Source of the DNA: Formosa sp. Hel1_33_131
Lineage (GTDB): Bacteria; Bacteroidota; Bacteroidia; Flavobacteriales; Flavobacteriaceae
Direction: 5' to 3'
DNA: 62,615 nucleotides
Assembly: GCA_949499105.1 (NCBI GenBank)
Contig: CATEFX010000005.1
Span: 1-62,615, forward strand
Of the stretch, positions 38,263 to 47,063 are shown one piece after another. Within the stretch, counting starts at the first letter, position 1. Each line of letters begins with the position of its first letter. The position numbers and the translations under genes were made by a program. The notes below the pieces were generated by a model. The model ran no database searches and was not told where the DNA came from. It saw only the letters and a program-made list of their open reading frames with translations.

Positions 38263-38293
38263 TTGCATCCAATTAAAACTTAAGTTAATTTCG
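38263..38293 (+). promoter_or_regulatory. Possible promoter of the AlkB-like gene
   Basis: TTG at 38263-38265, a 20-base spacer and TAATTTCG at 38286-38293 resemble the Bacteroidota consensus with one mismatch in the -7 box. The ATG follows at 38308. Confidence 0.45.
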
Positions 38294-38307
38294 AACAAAC
38301 TATAAGC

Positions 38308-38910
38308 ATGTCTCTATTTGATACACCCGAAATTATAAGGCTTCCATTACAAGACGCAGAAATTGATTACTATCCGCAGTTTTTTGGGTTGGAAGACGCA
38401 AACGCACTCTTAGATGAATTATATCAAAATACACCTTGGCAAGAAGACGATATCAAAGTATATGGAAAAATTTACAAACAACCTCGATTGACTGCTTTTT
38501 ATGCAAACAACCAAACAGCGTACCGTTATTCTAATATTTCAATGACACCACATCCCTTTACCCCTCTTTTAAACTCTATTAAGACAACGATTGAAGAAAC
38601 TACAAAAATGACTTTTTCTTCCTGTTTATTAAATTTATACAGAGATGGGCAAGACAGCAATGGCTGGCATGCCGATGATGAAAAAGAACTCGGAAAAAAC
38701 CCTGTAATCGCCTCGGTAAGTTTTGGAGCAGAACGCCTATTTCATTTAAAACACAAAAAAATAAAAACACATAAGCACAAACTTAATTTACAAAACGGTA
38801 GTTTATTAGTTATGAAAGGCGAAACACAGCACCAATGGCTTCACCAAATTTCGAAAACTAAAAAACCGATAGGGAAACGCATCAATTTAACATTTAGACT
38901 CCTAAAGTAA
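38308..38910 (+). CDS. AlkB-like 2-oxoglutarate/Fe(II) dioxygenase
   Basis: A 200-residue dioxygenase of the AlkB family, which oxidatively removes alkyl groups from nucleic-acid bases. The iron ligands are the WHADDE motif (about 117-122) and the histidine in GETQHQWLHQI (about 173-183). The 2-oxoglutarate arginines are in the C-terminal RINLTFR. The substrate-binding lid near residues 40-75 includes LTAFYANNQTAYRYS, as in AlkBH2/3-type proteins. The alpha/beta hydrolase gene begins 7 bases after the stop, so both may be co-transcribed. Confidence 0.94.
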   Translation: MSLFDTPEIIRLPLQDAEIDYYPQFFGLEDANALLDELYQNTPWQEDDIKVYGKIYKQPRLTAFYANNQTAYRYSNISMTPHPFTPLLNSIKTTIEETTKMTFSSCLLNLYRDGQDSNGWHADDEKELGKNPVIASVSFGAERLFHLKHKKIKTHKHKLNLQNGSLLVMKGETQHQWLHQISKTKKPIGKRINLTFRLLK

Positions 38911-38917
38911 TTCAAAA

Positions 38918-39859
38918 ATGAAATTCATTCACGCTTTAATTTGTAGTATTCTGTGCACGGCAACAATTTTAAATGCTCAAAATTATTCAGAGATCGATAT
39001 CGAAATCAACCAATACATCGGCGGAACTTTAGTGGTCCCTAATAGTGCTAAAAAACCACCCCTTGTCATCCTAATCGCAGGCTCAGGACCTACAGATAGG
39101 GATGGCAATCAGTCTTTCATGAAAAACAACATGCTAAAAAAATTAGCTGAAGGATTATCTAAAAAAGGCATGGCAACCTTCCGATATGACAAGCGGATTG
39201 TTAAACAACTAAGAACTGGAAACTTTGATAAAAACACTCGTTTTGATGACTTTGTAACAGATGCTAAATCTGTACTCCTATATTTTAAGTCTTCGTATCC
39301 TTCGATCTATATTGCAGGACATAGCCAAGGGAGCTTGGTTGGAATGTTAGCATCCGAATCTGGAGTTGACGGATTTATTTCATTATCAGGGGCTGCAAAT
39401 CCCATTGACCAAATTATTTTAGAGCAAATTTCTAAAACAGCGCCAGTTTTCATTGCAGACACCAAACGGGTTTTAGACCTCTTAAAAATGGGGGAAACCA
39501 CTTCTGATTTTCCTATAGCACTAAGTTCCATATTCAACTTAGACACACAACCATTCATGATTAATTGGATGCAATATAATCCGAAAAAAATTATTAAAAA
39601 TTTAGACATTCCTGTCCTAATTATCAATGGCACAAAAGGTTTGCAAGTAAGTAAATCTGAAGCTCAATTACTAAAAGACTCTAAAAAAGATGCTGAGTTG
39701 GTCATCATCGAAAACATGAATCATATTTTATTTGAAATTTATGGCGATGATTTGGTCAACTCAAAATCTTACAATGAAACAAATCACCCAATAATGCCTG
39801 AAGTGCTAGACGTTATTCTCAATTTTATTCGAAAAGAAAAAAGCACCATTACAAAATGA
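38918..39859 (+). CDS. Exported alpha/beta hydrolase
   Basis: A 313-residue serine hydrolase with a signal peptide (about 1-20, ending ATILNAQ). The nucleophile elbow is GHSQGS (Ser near residue 136), the oxyanion region is GSGPTDRDGN (about 54-63) and the terminal histidine is in MNHILFE. It resembles the family that includes acyl-CoA thioesterase/BAAT-like and bacterial lipase-type esterases; the substrate is unknown. Its stop codon lies inside a terminator hairpin. It follows the AlkB-like gene closely. Confidence 0.9.
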   Translation: MKFIHALICSILCTATILNAQNYSEIDIEINQYIGGTLVVPNSAKKPPLVILIAGSGPTDRDGNQSFMKNNMLKKLAEGLSKKGMATFRYDKRIVKQLRTGNFDKNTRFDDFVTDAKSVLLYFKSSYPSIYIAGHSQGSLVGMLASESGVDGFISLSGAANPIDQIILEQISKTAPVFIADTKRVLDLLKMGETTSDFPIALSSIFNLDTQPFMINWMQYNPKKIIKNLDIPVLIINGTKGLQVSKSEAQLLKDSKKDAELVIIENMNHILFEIYGDDLVNSKSYNETNHPIMPEVLDVILNFIRKEKSTITK

Positions 39860-39866
39860 TGCTTTT
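39839..39866 (+). terminator. Terminator overlapping the hydrolase stop (first copy of the duplicated unit)
   Basis: AAAAGCACCATT pairs with AATGATGCTTTT around a four-base loop, with one C-A mismatch. The TGA at 39857-39859 is in the stem. It is the first of two similar hairpins, each followed by the same 24-base sequence. Confidence 0.8.
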
Positions 39867-39870
39867 AACT

Positions 39871-39894
39871 ACTAACCAACCAAAATATATTACT
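39871..39894. repeat. 24-base direct repeat, copy 1
   Basis: It begins ACTAACCAACC and ends ATATATTACT, and is identical to the copy at 40017-40040. Both follow a hairpin, and both precede a GTGCCA at the same distance (66 and 65 bases), so they belong to a decayed tandem duplication with a period of about 146 bases. Confidence 0.95.
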
Positions 39895-39984
39895 TCAAAA
39901 ACTAAGAAATAATATACAAAGATAATGACAACTTCCGTGCCAGAGTGTTTGAGTAAATATATTTTAACTTAAGTTTCACAAATT

Positions 39985-40016
39985 GAAAAAGCATCGTTTA
40001 AAAACGATGCTTTTTC
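39985..40016. terminator. Near-perfect hairpin, second copy of the duplicated unit
   Basis: The arms GAAAAAGCATCGTTT and AACGATGCTTTTTC form a stem of about 14 base pairs with a very small A-rich loop. It has A and T runs on the two sides and may act as a terminator in either direction. It is a better-paired copy of the hairpin at 39839-39866. Confidence 0.75.
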
Positions 40017-40040
40017 ACTAACCAACCAAAATATATTACT
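40017..40040. repeat. 24-base direct repeat, copy 2
   Basis: Identical to 39871-39894. It is followed by the leader and promoter region of the DUF819 gene, in which the first copy is echoed with substitutions. Confidence 0.95.
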
Positions 40041-40101
40041 AACAAAAATTAAGTAACACATTTATGTAATTACCAATATCTGTGCCAAAAACGATTTTAC
40101 T

Positions 40102-40109
40102 TATATTTG
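40102..40109 (+). promoter_or_regulatory. -7 element of the DUF819 gene
   Basis: TATATTTG matches TAnnTTTG, 20 bases before the ATG at 40130. No clear TTG is present at the -33 position; CTGTG is found there. The first copy of the duplicated unit has TATATTTT at the corresponding place. Confidence 0.45.
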
Positions 40110-40129
40110 AACCAAACTAGAAAGAAACC

Positions 40130-41446
40130 ATGATAGATACAACGCCTTTATTTACTGATGATACCATTGTTTTTGGTTTACTAATGTCAGCCATCGCATT
40201 AATTTTTTATACAGAATCTCGTCCGTCTGGATTTTGGCATAAATTTTATAAAATCGTTCCAGGACTGTTTATGGCCTATATGATTCCTGCGTTATTTACA
40301 ACTTTAGGATGGATTGCTCCAGAATGGGAAACACTCAGTCCTAGTGGCGAATTGACTCAACACAACAGTAGTTTATACTATGTAGCAAGTCGGTATTTAT
40401 TACCCGCCGCTTTGGTATTAATGACCTTAAGTATCGATTTGAAAGGCGTTGTTAACTTAGGCTGGAAAGCATTGATTATGTTTTTTACTGGAACTATTGG
40501 AATCATTATTGGCGGCCCTATTGCTATCTATCTAATTGCATTGGTATCTCCTGAAACAGTTGGTGGGATTGGTCCAGATGCCGTTTGGAGAGGCCTCTCA
40601 ACTTTAGCGGGGAGCTGGATTGGTGGCGGTGCCAATCAAACTGCGATGCTTGAAATTTATGGCTATAATCAAAAGTTATTTGGAGGGATGGTATTTGTAG
40701 ATATCGTTGTTGCCAATATTTGGATGGCGTTATTATTAATTGGGATTGGAAAATCGGACCGAATTAATAAATGGCTTAAAGCAGACACCTCTGCGATTGA
40801 AACGCTTAAAGAAAAGGTGTCAGAATTTACTGAAAGTGTGAAGCGTACCCCTACACTCACCGATATTATGATTATGGTAGGAATCGCCTTTGGGACGGTT
40901 AGTTTTGCGCACATCTCTTCTAATTTTCTTGCCCCATTTTTTAATGATTATGTCGCAACTATTGAATCTGAAACGTCAAGAAATATTTTTACATTTTTAG
41001 GGTCTTCGTTCTTTTGGATGATCAGTATTTCTACACTTGTAGCGGTCGGTCTTTCATTTACGAGTGCAAAAAATTATGAAGGGGCAGGAGCTAGTAAATT
41101 TGGTAGTGTATTTATTTACATCCTCGTTGCAACGATTGGAATGAAAATGGATTTAACTTTAATCTTTGATAATACTGGACTCATCGCCATTGGAGTCGTT
41201 TGGATGTCTATTCACGCCGTACTTTTAATTGTAGTTGCAAAATTAATAAGAGCGCCTTATTTCTTTTTGGCGGTTGGAAGTCAAGCAAATGTAGGGGCTG
41301 CTGCCTCCGCTCCTATCGTCGCTGCCGCGTTTCATCCCTCATTAGCGACTGTTGGTGTGTTGTTAGCTGTCTTAGGCTATGCCATTGGAACGATTGCTGC
41401 GATTGGTTGCACAATACTTTTAGAATTAGCAGCGGCAACAGCTTAA
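40130..41446 (+). CDS. DUF819 family membrane protein
   Basis: A 438-residue polytopic inner-membrane protein with about 11-12 helices. Family landmarks are GSWIGGGANQTAML (about 163-176), which resembles a substrate-binding loop, and GSQANVGAAASAPIVAAAF (about 383-401). DUF819 proteins are predicted transporters of unknown substrate, with layouts related to secondary carriers. The gene has its own promoter element, and the DUF4369 lipoprotein gene follows 31 bases later on the same strand. Confidence 0.92.
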   Translation: MIDTTPLFTDDTIVFGLLMSAIALIFYTESRPSGFWHKFYKIVPGLFMAYMIPALFTTLGWIAPEWETLSPSGELTQHNSSLYYVASRYLLPAALVLMTLSIDLKGVVNLGWKALIMFFTGTIGIIIGGPIAIYLIALVSPETVGGIGPDAVWRGLSTLAGSWIGGGANQTAMLEIYGYNQKLFGGMVFVDIVVANIWMALLLIGIGKSDRINKWLKADTSAIETLKEKVSEFTESVKRTPTLTDIMIMVGIAFGTVSFAHISSNFLAPFFNDYVATIESETSRNIFTFLGSSFFWMISISTLVAVGLSFTSAKNYEGAGASKFGSVFIYILVATIGMKMDLTLIFDNTGLIAIGVVWMSIHAVLLIVVAKLIRAPYFFLAVGSQANVGAAASAPIVAAAFHPSLATVGVLLAVLGYAIGTIAAIGCTILLELAAATA

Positions 41447-41477
41447 AAATAATTATATTTGAGTCTAAAAATCAACC

Positions 41478-42167
41478 ATGAAAAATAGTTTATACTTTAT
41501 TCTAACGTTATTAATAACGTCTTGCTCACAAACCCTAAAAAACACGTCTGTTAGCGGAACTATAAAAGGGCTTCAAAAAGGCACGCTCTACCTTCAACAA
41601 GTGGTTGATTCAGAATTTGTGACTTTAGATTCTTTGGTCATGAATAGCACCACTGATTTTGAACTGAGATGTGACTTAGAAGAAGCTGAAATGTTATTTT
41701 TAAGTTTATCGAAAGACCTGAACGCCAAACGAATTTCGTTTTTTGCCGACAAAGGGCTGACCAAAATAAATACGACTTTGAAACGCTTCAAGTATGATGC
41801 TCAAATAGAAGGTGGAGTTCAACAAGAGTTGTTGGAAACGTACTATAAAAACATTGGACGTTTTAAAGATCAGAAGCTCGAATTAATTGAACAACAGTTA
41901 AATGCGCAAAAGGACAAAAAAACAAAACTTGCAGATGAGCTGCTTAATAAAATAGATAACTTAACAAAACGAAGCTATTTATACACCATTAATTTCGCCC
42001 TTAATAATAAAGATAGTGAAGTTGCACCTTTTGTAGCGGTTTCAGAAATTTATGACACCAATGTAAAATACTTGGATACCATAAACAAAGTATTGCCTCC
42101 AAAAATTGCCAATTCTAAATATGGAATTATTTTGGAGGCCTATATTAAAACTAGAAAATCGGAGTGA
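41478..42167 (+). CDS. DUF4369 domain lipoprotein
   Basis: A 229-residue predicted lipoprotein with a lipobox ending at about Cys16 (LLITSC). The N-terminal DUF4369 beta domain (about 24-120) begins VSGTIKGLQKGTLYLQ; such domains usually precede a thioredoxin domain in Bacteroidota. Here the remainder (about 120-229) is helical and charged and carries no CxxC motif, so the redox half is missing. The role is unknown. It probably shares a transcript with the DUF819 gene or uses the TATATTTG at 41454-41461. Confidence 0.87.
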   Translation: MKNSLYFILTLLITSCSQTLKNTSVSGTIKGLQKGTLYLQQVVDSEFVTLDSLVMNSTTDFELRCDLEEAEMLFLSLSKDLNAKRISFFADKGLTKINTTLKRFKYDAQIEGGVQQELLETYYKNIGRFKDQKLELIEQQLNAQKDKKTKLADELLNKIDNLTKRSYLYTINFALNNKDSEVAPFVAVSEIYDTNVKYLDTINKVLPPKIANSKYGIILEAYIKTRKSE

Positions 42168-42168
42168 T

Positions 42169-42435
42169 TTAGAGCTTATTAATCTTATCGATTAATGATT
42201 GTCCTTTAGATTCAAGGTCTTTAGCAATCGACTTGAAATGTGCTTTTTTGTTTTCAACTCCTTTAGCATTTACTTTTTCAATCAATGCATCAAACGTTGC
42301 GATGGCTTCATCAATTAAAGCTTCACTTTTTTTGGTATCCTTGTCTGTATTGGCATATTCCCAAATGTAAACTGCTTCGATTATATCCCCTAATACGTAA
42401 TTAATATCTTTTTTTAAATTCTTAACGTTAGCCAT
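42169..42435 (-). CDS. Conserved hypothetical protein, 88 aa
   Basis: A small helical, charged cytoplasmic protein starting MANVKNLKKDINYVLGDIIE and ending SLIDKINKL. It looks like three or four amphipathic helices without cysteine or known motifs. Proteins with the NLKKDINYVLGDII start are familiar from Flavobacteriaceae, but I know no function. It is convergent with the DUF4369 gene (1-base gap) and lies 36 bases downstream of manA. Confidence 0.82.
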   Translation of the reverse strand: MANVKNLKKDINYVLGDIIEAVYIWEYANTDKDTKKSEALIDEAIATFDALIEKVNAKGVENKKAHFKSIAKDLESKGQSLIDKINKL

Positions 42436-42471
42436 AATTTATAATTTTTGTTTTTGCAAAACTACGTAATT

Positions 42472-43440
42472 TTAAATATAAACTTCTAAAAGTTTTGCAT
42501 GATTTGCAGAAATAGAAAACGTTTCAATACACGCAGGGATTAAAACCGTCTCACCCATTGATAATTCTGTTAAATGCCCATTCACATCCAGGGTTGCAGT
42601 TCCTTCTGCACACATATAAATCATAAAGGAGTCATTCTGATTCTCTTTTGATAGAGACCCTTTTAATTCGATGACATTAGTGGTGAAATAAGGACAAGAA
42701 ACGAGTTGTTCAGAGCCCGTTGAGTCTCTATTATAGTTCACTCGATAATTATCGGGCATCTCAAAATCAAAAGCTTCCAATGCAATGTCATTATGCAATT
42801 CCCTTTCATTGCCATCTGCATCTAAACGATCCCAATCATAAACGCGATAGGTAATATCGCTCGTCTGCTGAATTTCAGCCAATAATACACCCGCTCCAAT
42901 GGCATGGATACGGCCTACCTCAATGAAGTAAGTATCTCCAGTTTGTACGGCATCAAAATTTAATATACTTGGAAGCGTCTTAGCTTCAAGATGATTTAAA
43001 TATAAATCTTTAGTCATCTTTTGATTAAACCCAACAATTAGATTTGAATCAGGATCAGCTTGCAGTACATACCACATCTCGGTTTTACCAAAACTATTGT
43101 GGCGTGCTTTTGCTAGGGCATCATTTGGATGTAATTGTACTGACAAATCGGATTTAGCATCAATAAATTTGATAAGTAAGGGGAATTTTGTTCCAAATTG
43201 ACGGTAATTTTTTTGACCAAGCAACTCTGCTGTATAGGTTTCTATAAGCGATTTGAGAGACGTTCCTTTTAAGGAGCCGTTTGCAACCATCGAAGTATCG
43301 CCTTCAACATCACTAATTTCCCAACTTTCGCCAGCTTGTGTAGATGAAGTTGGTTTATTTAAAATGTGATGAAGTTTTTGACCGCCCCAAATTTTATCTT
43401 TTAGAATCGGTTGAAATTTAAAGGGATATAGCGATTCCAT
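42472..43440 (-). CDS. manA: Mannose-6-phosphate isomerase, class I
   Basis: A 322-residue cupin-type isomerase that interconverts mannose 6-phosphate and fructose 6-phosphate. Zinc ligands are in the SVQLHPND motif (about 99-106) and GKTEMWYVL (about 114-122), with a further His in EVGRIHAIGAG. It is the short form (about 320 residues) found in Bacteroidota and Firmicutes. It feeds mannose for GDP-sugar and surface-glycan synthesis. It follows queD after 4 bases on the same strand, as part of an idi-queD-manA group. Confidence 0.95.
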   Translation of the reverse strand: MESLYPFKFQPILKDKIWGGQKLHHILNKPTSSTQAGESWEISDVEGDTSMVANGSLKGTSLKSLIETYTAELLGQKNYRQFGTKFPLLIKFIDAKSDLSVQLHPNDALAKARHNSFGKTEMWYVLQADPDSNLIVGFNQKMTKDLYLNHLEAKTLPSILNFDAVQTGDTYFIEVGRIHAIGAGVLLAEIQQTSDITYRVYDWDRLDADGNERELHNDIALEAFDFEMPDNYRVNYNRDSTGSEQLVSCPYFTTNVIELKGSLSKENQNDSFMIYMCAEGTATLDVNGHLTELSMGETVLIPACIETFSISANHAKLLEVYI

Positions 43441-43444
43441 AAAA

Positions 43445-43855
43445 TTAGTCTCCAGAGTACGTTACAAAATTACGTGGCGTTTCGTAGAGTGTGACAGATA
43501 ATTCTAAATTTGAATCGAGAACCGCTTTTAGTTTATCAAAAATCACCACGACAATATTTTCAGCAGTGGGATTTAAATTTTTAAATTCTGGCACATCCAC
43601 ATTTAAATTTTTGTGATCGAAGGCATCTTCAATTTCAGATTTAATAAAATCCTTTAATATCTTAACATCGACAACATAGCCTGTTTCAGGGTCAATATCT
43701 CCAGTAACACTCACTGTTAGATCATAATTATGTCCGTGAAAATTTGGGTTGTTACATTTTCCAAAAATGGCGTCGTTTTTTTCAAAACTCCAGTCGGGGC
43801 GATACAATCTGTGGGCGGCATTAAAATGCGCTTTTCTACTTACGGTAACTTTCAT
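43445..43855 (-). CDS. queD: 6-pyruvoyl-tetrahydropterin synthase / QueD family
   Basis: A 136-residue T-fold enzyme. Zinc ligands are His15 in FNAAHRL and the two histidines of NFHGHNYD (about 38-45). The catalytic cysteine region is GKCNNPNF, and the end is ETPRNFVTYSG. It is either 6-carboxytetrahydropterin synthase of the queuosine pathway or a PTPS-like enzyme; the genomic context does not decide. Its start overlaps the end of idi by 20 bases, so translation is coupled. Confidence 0.92.
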   Translation of the reverse strand: MKVTVSRKAHFNAAHRLYRPDWSFEKNDAIFGKCNNPNFHGHNYDLTVSVTGDIDPETGYVVDVKILKDFIKSEIEDAFDHKNLNVDVPEFKNLNPTAENIVVVIFDKLKAVLDSNLELSVTLYETPRNFVTYSGD

Positions 43856-44375
43856 TGGTCGTATTTATATGTTCGTAAAATTTTTCAAATATGATTTTAA
43901 ACCATTCAGTATACAAATTTGGATGTATTTCTATATCCGCTTTTACAGCTTCCAAAGGCATCCATTTCCAAGCTTCAACTTCATCAAGGTTAATAAGTGG
44001 TGGGTTTTCATAGTACCCTACCATAATATGATCTAATTCGTGTTCGGTAAGTCCATTATCAAACGGTGCTTTGTATACAAAAGAGGTCGTTTCTTTTAGA
44101 GGAGTCACAAAGCCCATCTCTTCTTGTAACCGGCGGGTGCCTGCTTCAATATTAGACTCTCCCACACGTTGATGCGAACAACATGTATTGGTCCACAAAA
44201 GTGGCGAATGGTATTTATGTGCTGCGCGTTGTTGCAACATCAATTGGTTTTTAGCATTAAATATGAAAACTGAAAAAGCTCGGTGTAATACCGCTTTTTC
44301 ATGTGCCTCCATCTTTGGCATGGTTCCTAGCTGTTCGTCCTGTTCATTAACTAGAATGACTTGTTCTTCCATCAT
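43836..44375 (-). CDS. idi: Isopentenyl-diphosphate isomerase, type 1
   Basis: A 179-residue Nudix-fold isomerase that converts IPP to DMAPP for isoprenoids. It has HRAFSVFIFN near residue 31, the catalytic cysteine in WTNTCCSHQ (about 61-69) and the metal-binding glutamates in the Nudix-like RRLQEEMGF (about 82-90), then EHELDHIMVGYY. Two ATGs are adjacent; either start is possible. It is the first gene of the idi-queD-manA group. Confidence 0.95.
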   Translation of the reverse strand: MMEEQVILVNEQDEQLGTMPKMEAHEKAVLHRAFSVFIFNAKNQLMLQQRAAHKYHSPLLWTNTCCSHQRVGESNIEAGTRRLQEEMGFVTPLKETTSFVYKAPFDNGLTEHELDHIMVGYYENPPLINLDEVEAWKWMPLEAVKADIEIHPNLYTEWFKIIFEKFYEHINTTNESYRK

Positions 44376-44494
44376 GTGACAAAAATATTAACTAAATATT
44401 AAAAAATTACTAATTTCTTCCTAAAAAATATTTTGAATCCTAAATCTAAAAATGTTAAAAAATAAAGTATCTTTAATCCACTAAAAAATAGTTG

Positions 44495-45352
44495 ATGAAA
44501 AAAAACAGTTCCCTAAGAAATTTTTGGTATTCCATGTCGTCCAAGCAGCGATTTTTAATTAGAAAAATGTACTATTTACCAATAGATTTTTATGATAGAC
44601 TTACTGGTAATTATCATAAATACGTGCCACCAAGAGGTTATATATACACTGGATCCCCGGCTAGTCATCAAGATTATATCAAACAAGGCGAACAGCAATT
44701 AGGGTTGCTAAAGTCGGAAATTGATCTAAAACCAAGTGATCGTGTTTTGGACATCGGAAGTGGTATTGGCCGGACCGCTATTGCACTAACTTCGTACCTC
44801 AATGAATCCGCAACATATGAAGGGTTTGATGTCGTACCATTGGGAGTTAAATGGTGTAATTCGAAAATTAAGAAAGATTATCCAAATTTTAATTTTCGAT
44901 ATATTTCTTTATTTAATGATTTGTATAACAAGTCTAAATTGAAGGCCAGCGAATTCACATTCCCATATGAAGAAAATTACTTTGATAAGATTTTCTCCTT
45001 TTCAGTTTTCACGCACATGCAGATCGATGAAATACAAAATTATTTTTCAGAAATCCAAAAAGTTTTGAAACCAAACGGCGTTGCATTTTCTACATTTTTC
45101 CTGTATGACGATGATTCAGAAAGCCTATTACCTAGCAATAAAGGGTTTGATTTTTCGAATAAAAAGGAAGGGTATAAATTGATGAGTGATAAAGTGAAAT
45201 CCGCTAACATCGCCATTCATAACGATAAATTAAAAAAAATGCTAGAGTCCGAAAATTTAACTCTAGTTAAAATTATTGATGGTTTCTGGAAAGGAGAAAA
45301 AGATAAAAAAATAGAATATCAAGATATTGTAATTTTTAAAAAAAATAGCTAA
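44495..45352 (+). CDS. Class I SAM-dependent methyltransferase
   Basis: A 285-residue Rossmann-fold methyltransferase. Motif I is VLDIGSGIGRTA (about 84-95), motif II region is YEGFDVVP and the post-motif is FDKIFSFSVFTHM (about 165-177). It has an unusual N terminus of about 60 basic and aromatic residues (SKQRFLIRKMYYLPIDFYD) that could contact a membrane or glycan carrier. The substrate is unknown. The ATG at 44495 is preferred to the TTG three bases before it. The flank and the gene are very A+T-rich compared with neighbours, which could mean horizontal acquisition. Confidence 0.9.
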   Translation: MKKNSSLRNFWYSMSSKQRFLIRKMYYLPIDFYDRLTGNYHKYVPPRGYIYTGSPASHQDYIKQGEQQLGLLKSEIDLKPSDRVLDIGSGIGRTAIALTSYLNESATYEGFDVVPLGVKWCNSKIKKDYPNFNFRYISLFNDLYNKSKLKASEFTFPYEENYFDKIFSFSVFTHMQIDEIQNYFSEIQKVLKPNGVAFSTFFLYDDDSESLLPSNKGFDFSNKKEGYKLMSDKVKSANIAIHNDKLKKMLESENLTLVKIIDGFWKGEKDKKIEYQDIVIFKKNS

Positions 45353-45391
45353 TCCATTAACTTACAACTCCACTTCTTTAGTGAATAATAG

Positions 45392-45399
45392 TATCTTTG
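45392..45399 (+). promoter_or_regulatory. -7 element of prfC
   Basis: TATCTTTG matches TAnnTTTG and would start transcription near 45405, about 11 bases before the prfC ATG. The -33 box is poor (a CTTTA lies near the expected place). Confidence 0.5.
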
Positions 45400-45415
45400 G
45401 CAAAATTATCTTTTT

Positions 45416-47002
45416 ATGTCTTTTTTAAGTGAAATTGAACGCCGCCGAACTTTTGGAATTGTCTCGCATCCCGATGCCGGTAAAACAACCCTAACTGAAA
45501 AGTTGCTTCTTTTTGGAGGGGCTATACAAGAAGCGGGGGCTGTTAAGAGCAATAAAATTAAAAAAGGGGCCACAAGTGACTTCATGGAAATTGAACGTCA
45601 GCGTGGAATTTCGGTCGCAACTTCGGTCTTAGCCTTTGAATATAATGGCATCAAAATTAATATTTTGGACACGCCTGGACACAAGGATTTTGCAGAAGAC
45701 ACCTTTAGAACACTCACCGCAGTTGACAGTGTGATTGTTGTTATTGATGTTGCAAAAGGGGTTGAAGAACAAACTGAAAAACTTGTAGAAGTGTGTCGAA
45801 TGCGCAACATTCCAATCATTGTGTTCATAAACAAAATGGATCGTGAAGGAAAAGATGCCTTTGATTTATTGGATGAGATCGAGCAAAAACTAAACCTTAA
45901 AGTGGTGCCATTAAGTTTTCCAATTGGGATGGGCTATGACTTTAAAGGGATTTATAATATTTGGGAAAAGAACATCAATTTATTTACTGGAGATAGTAAA
46001 CGAGACATTGAGGAAACCATTAAAATTTCGGATGTAACAGATCCTGCGCTAAATACGCTTATTGGGGATACGGCTGCGGATACGCTTAGAGAAGAACTAG
46101 AATTAGTAGATGGTATTTATCCCGAATTTAATAAAGAGGATTATTTAAATGGCGATTTGCAGCCAGTCTTCTTTGGCTCTGCATTAAATAATTTTGGAGT
46201 TCGCGAATTGTTAGATTGTTTCGTATCTATTGCGCCTAAACCACGTCCAAAGCATAGTGAAGAACGCCTAGTAGAACCGGATGAGGCTAAATTTACGGGC
46301 TTTGTATTTAAAATACATGCCAATATGGACCCAAACCATCGGGATCGCTTAGCATTTATCAAAATTGTTTCTGGCGAATTCAAACGAAACACGCCCTACC
46401 TTCATGTTCGACACAATAAAAAATTAAAATTCTCGAGTCCAAATGCATTTTTCGCAGAAAAGAAAGAGATTGTGGACATCTCCTACCCAGGAGATATCGT
46501 TGGTTTACACGATACTGGAAATTTCAAAATTGGAGATACGCTTACGGAAGGTGAAGCTTTAAACTATAAAGGGGTTCCTAGCTTTTCGCCAGAGCATTTC
46601 AGATATATCAATAATGCAGACCCTTTAAAATCAAAACAATTATTTAAAGGGATTGATCAATTAATGGATGAAGGGGTTGCTCAGCTTTTTACCTTGGATT
46701 TGAACGGCCGAAAAGTCATTGGAACCGTTGGTGCTTTGCAATATGAAGTGATTCAATACCGATTAGAGCATGAATATGGTGCCAAATGTAGTTATGAAAA
46801 TTTAAATGTCCATAAGGCCTGTTGGATTGAGCCCGAAAGCCTGAACCATCCCGAATTTATTGAATTTAAACGGGTGAAACAACGCTTTTTAGCAACGGAC
46901 AAACAAGGGCAACTTGTATTTTTTGCAGACTCAGTATTCTCGCTACAAATGACCGAACAAAAATACCCTTCCATAAAATTTCATTTGACGTCTGAGTTTT
47001 AG
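45416..47002 (+). CDS. prfC: Peptide chain release factor 3
   Basis: A 528-residue translational GTPase that recycles RF1/RF2 after termination. The G domain has the P-loop HPDAGKTT (about 18-25), the RGISVATSV switch I region, DTPGHKDF (about 83-90) and NKMDREG. Domain II begins near 280 and the C-terminal RF3 domain near 390. The start MSFLSEIERRRTFGIVSHPD is that of the family. The gene is monocistronic and ends at a bidirectional terminator. Confidence 0.97.
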   Translation: MSFLSEIERRRTFGIVSHPDAGKTTLTEKLLLFGGAIQEAGAVKSNKIKKGATSDFMEIERQRGISVATSVLAFEYNGIKINILDTPGHKDFAEDTFRTLTAVDSVIVVIDVAKGVEEQTEKLVEVCRMRNIPIIVFINKMDREGKDAFDLLDEIEQKLNLKVVPLSFPIGMGYDFKGIYNIWEKNINLFTGDSKRDIEETIKISDVTDPALNTLIGDTAADTLREELELVDGIYPEFNKEDYLNGDLQPVFFGSALNNFGVRELLDCFVSIAPKPRPKHSEERLVEPDEAKFTGFVFKIHANMDPNHRDRLAFIKIVSGEFKRNTPYLHVRHNKKLKFSSPNAFFAEKKEIVDISYPGDIVGLHDTGNFKIGDTLTEGEALNYKGVPSFSPEHFRYINNADPLKSKQLFKGIDQLMDEGVAQLFTLDLNGRKVIGTVGALQYEVIQYRLEHEYGAKCSYENLNVHKACWIEPESLNHPEFIEFKRVKQRFLATDKQGQLVFFADSVFSLQMTEQKYPSIKFHLTSEF

Positions 47003-47017
47003 AAACTAATAGTGCAT

Positions 47018-47049
47018 AAAAAAATCCCACTGAAAAGTGGGATTTTTTT
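47018..47049. terminator. Bidirectional terminator between prfC and the DUF3467 gene
   Basis: The arms TCCCAC and GTGGGA around a six-base loop, with a run of seven A before and seven T after, make an efficient terminator on both strands. It ends prfC and the rpoBC-DUF3467 operon. Confidence 0.92.
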
Positions 47050-47063
47050 ATATTTAATAAGAA

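Noticed and set aside
39839-40040. CRISPR-like array from the repeated 24-base block
   Set aside because: Only two copies exist, the interval between them is not a spacer, and flanking hairpins and leader elements are duplicated too; no cas genes are present.
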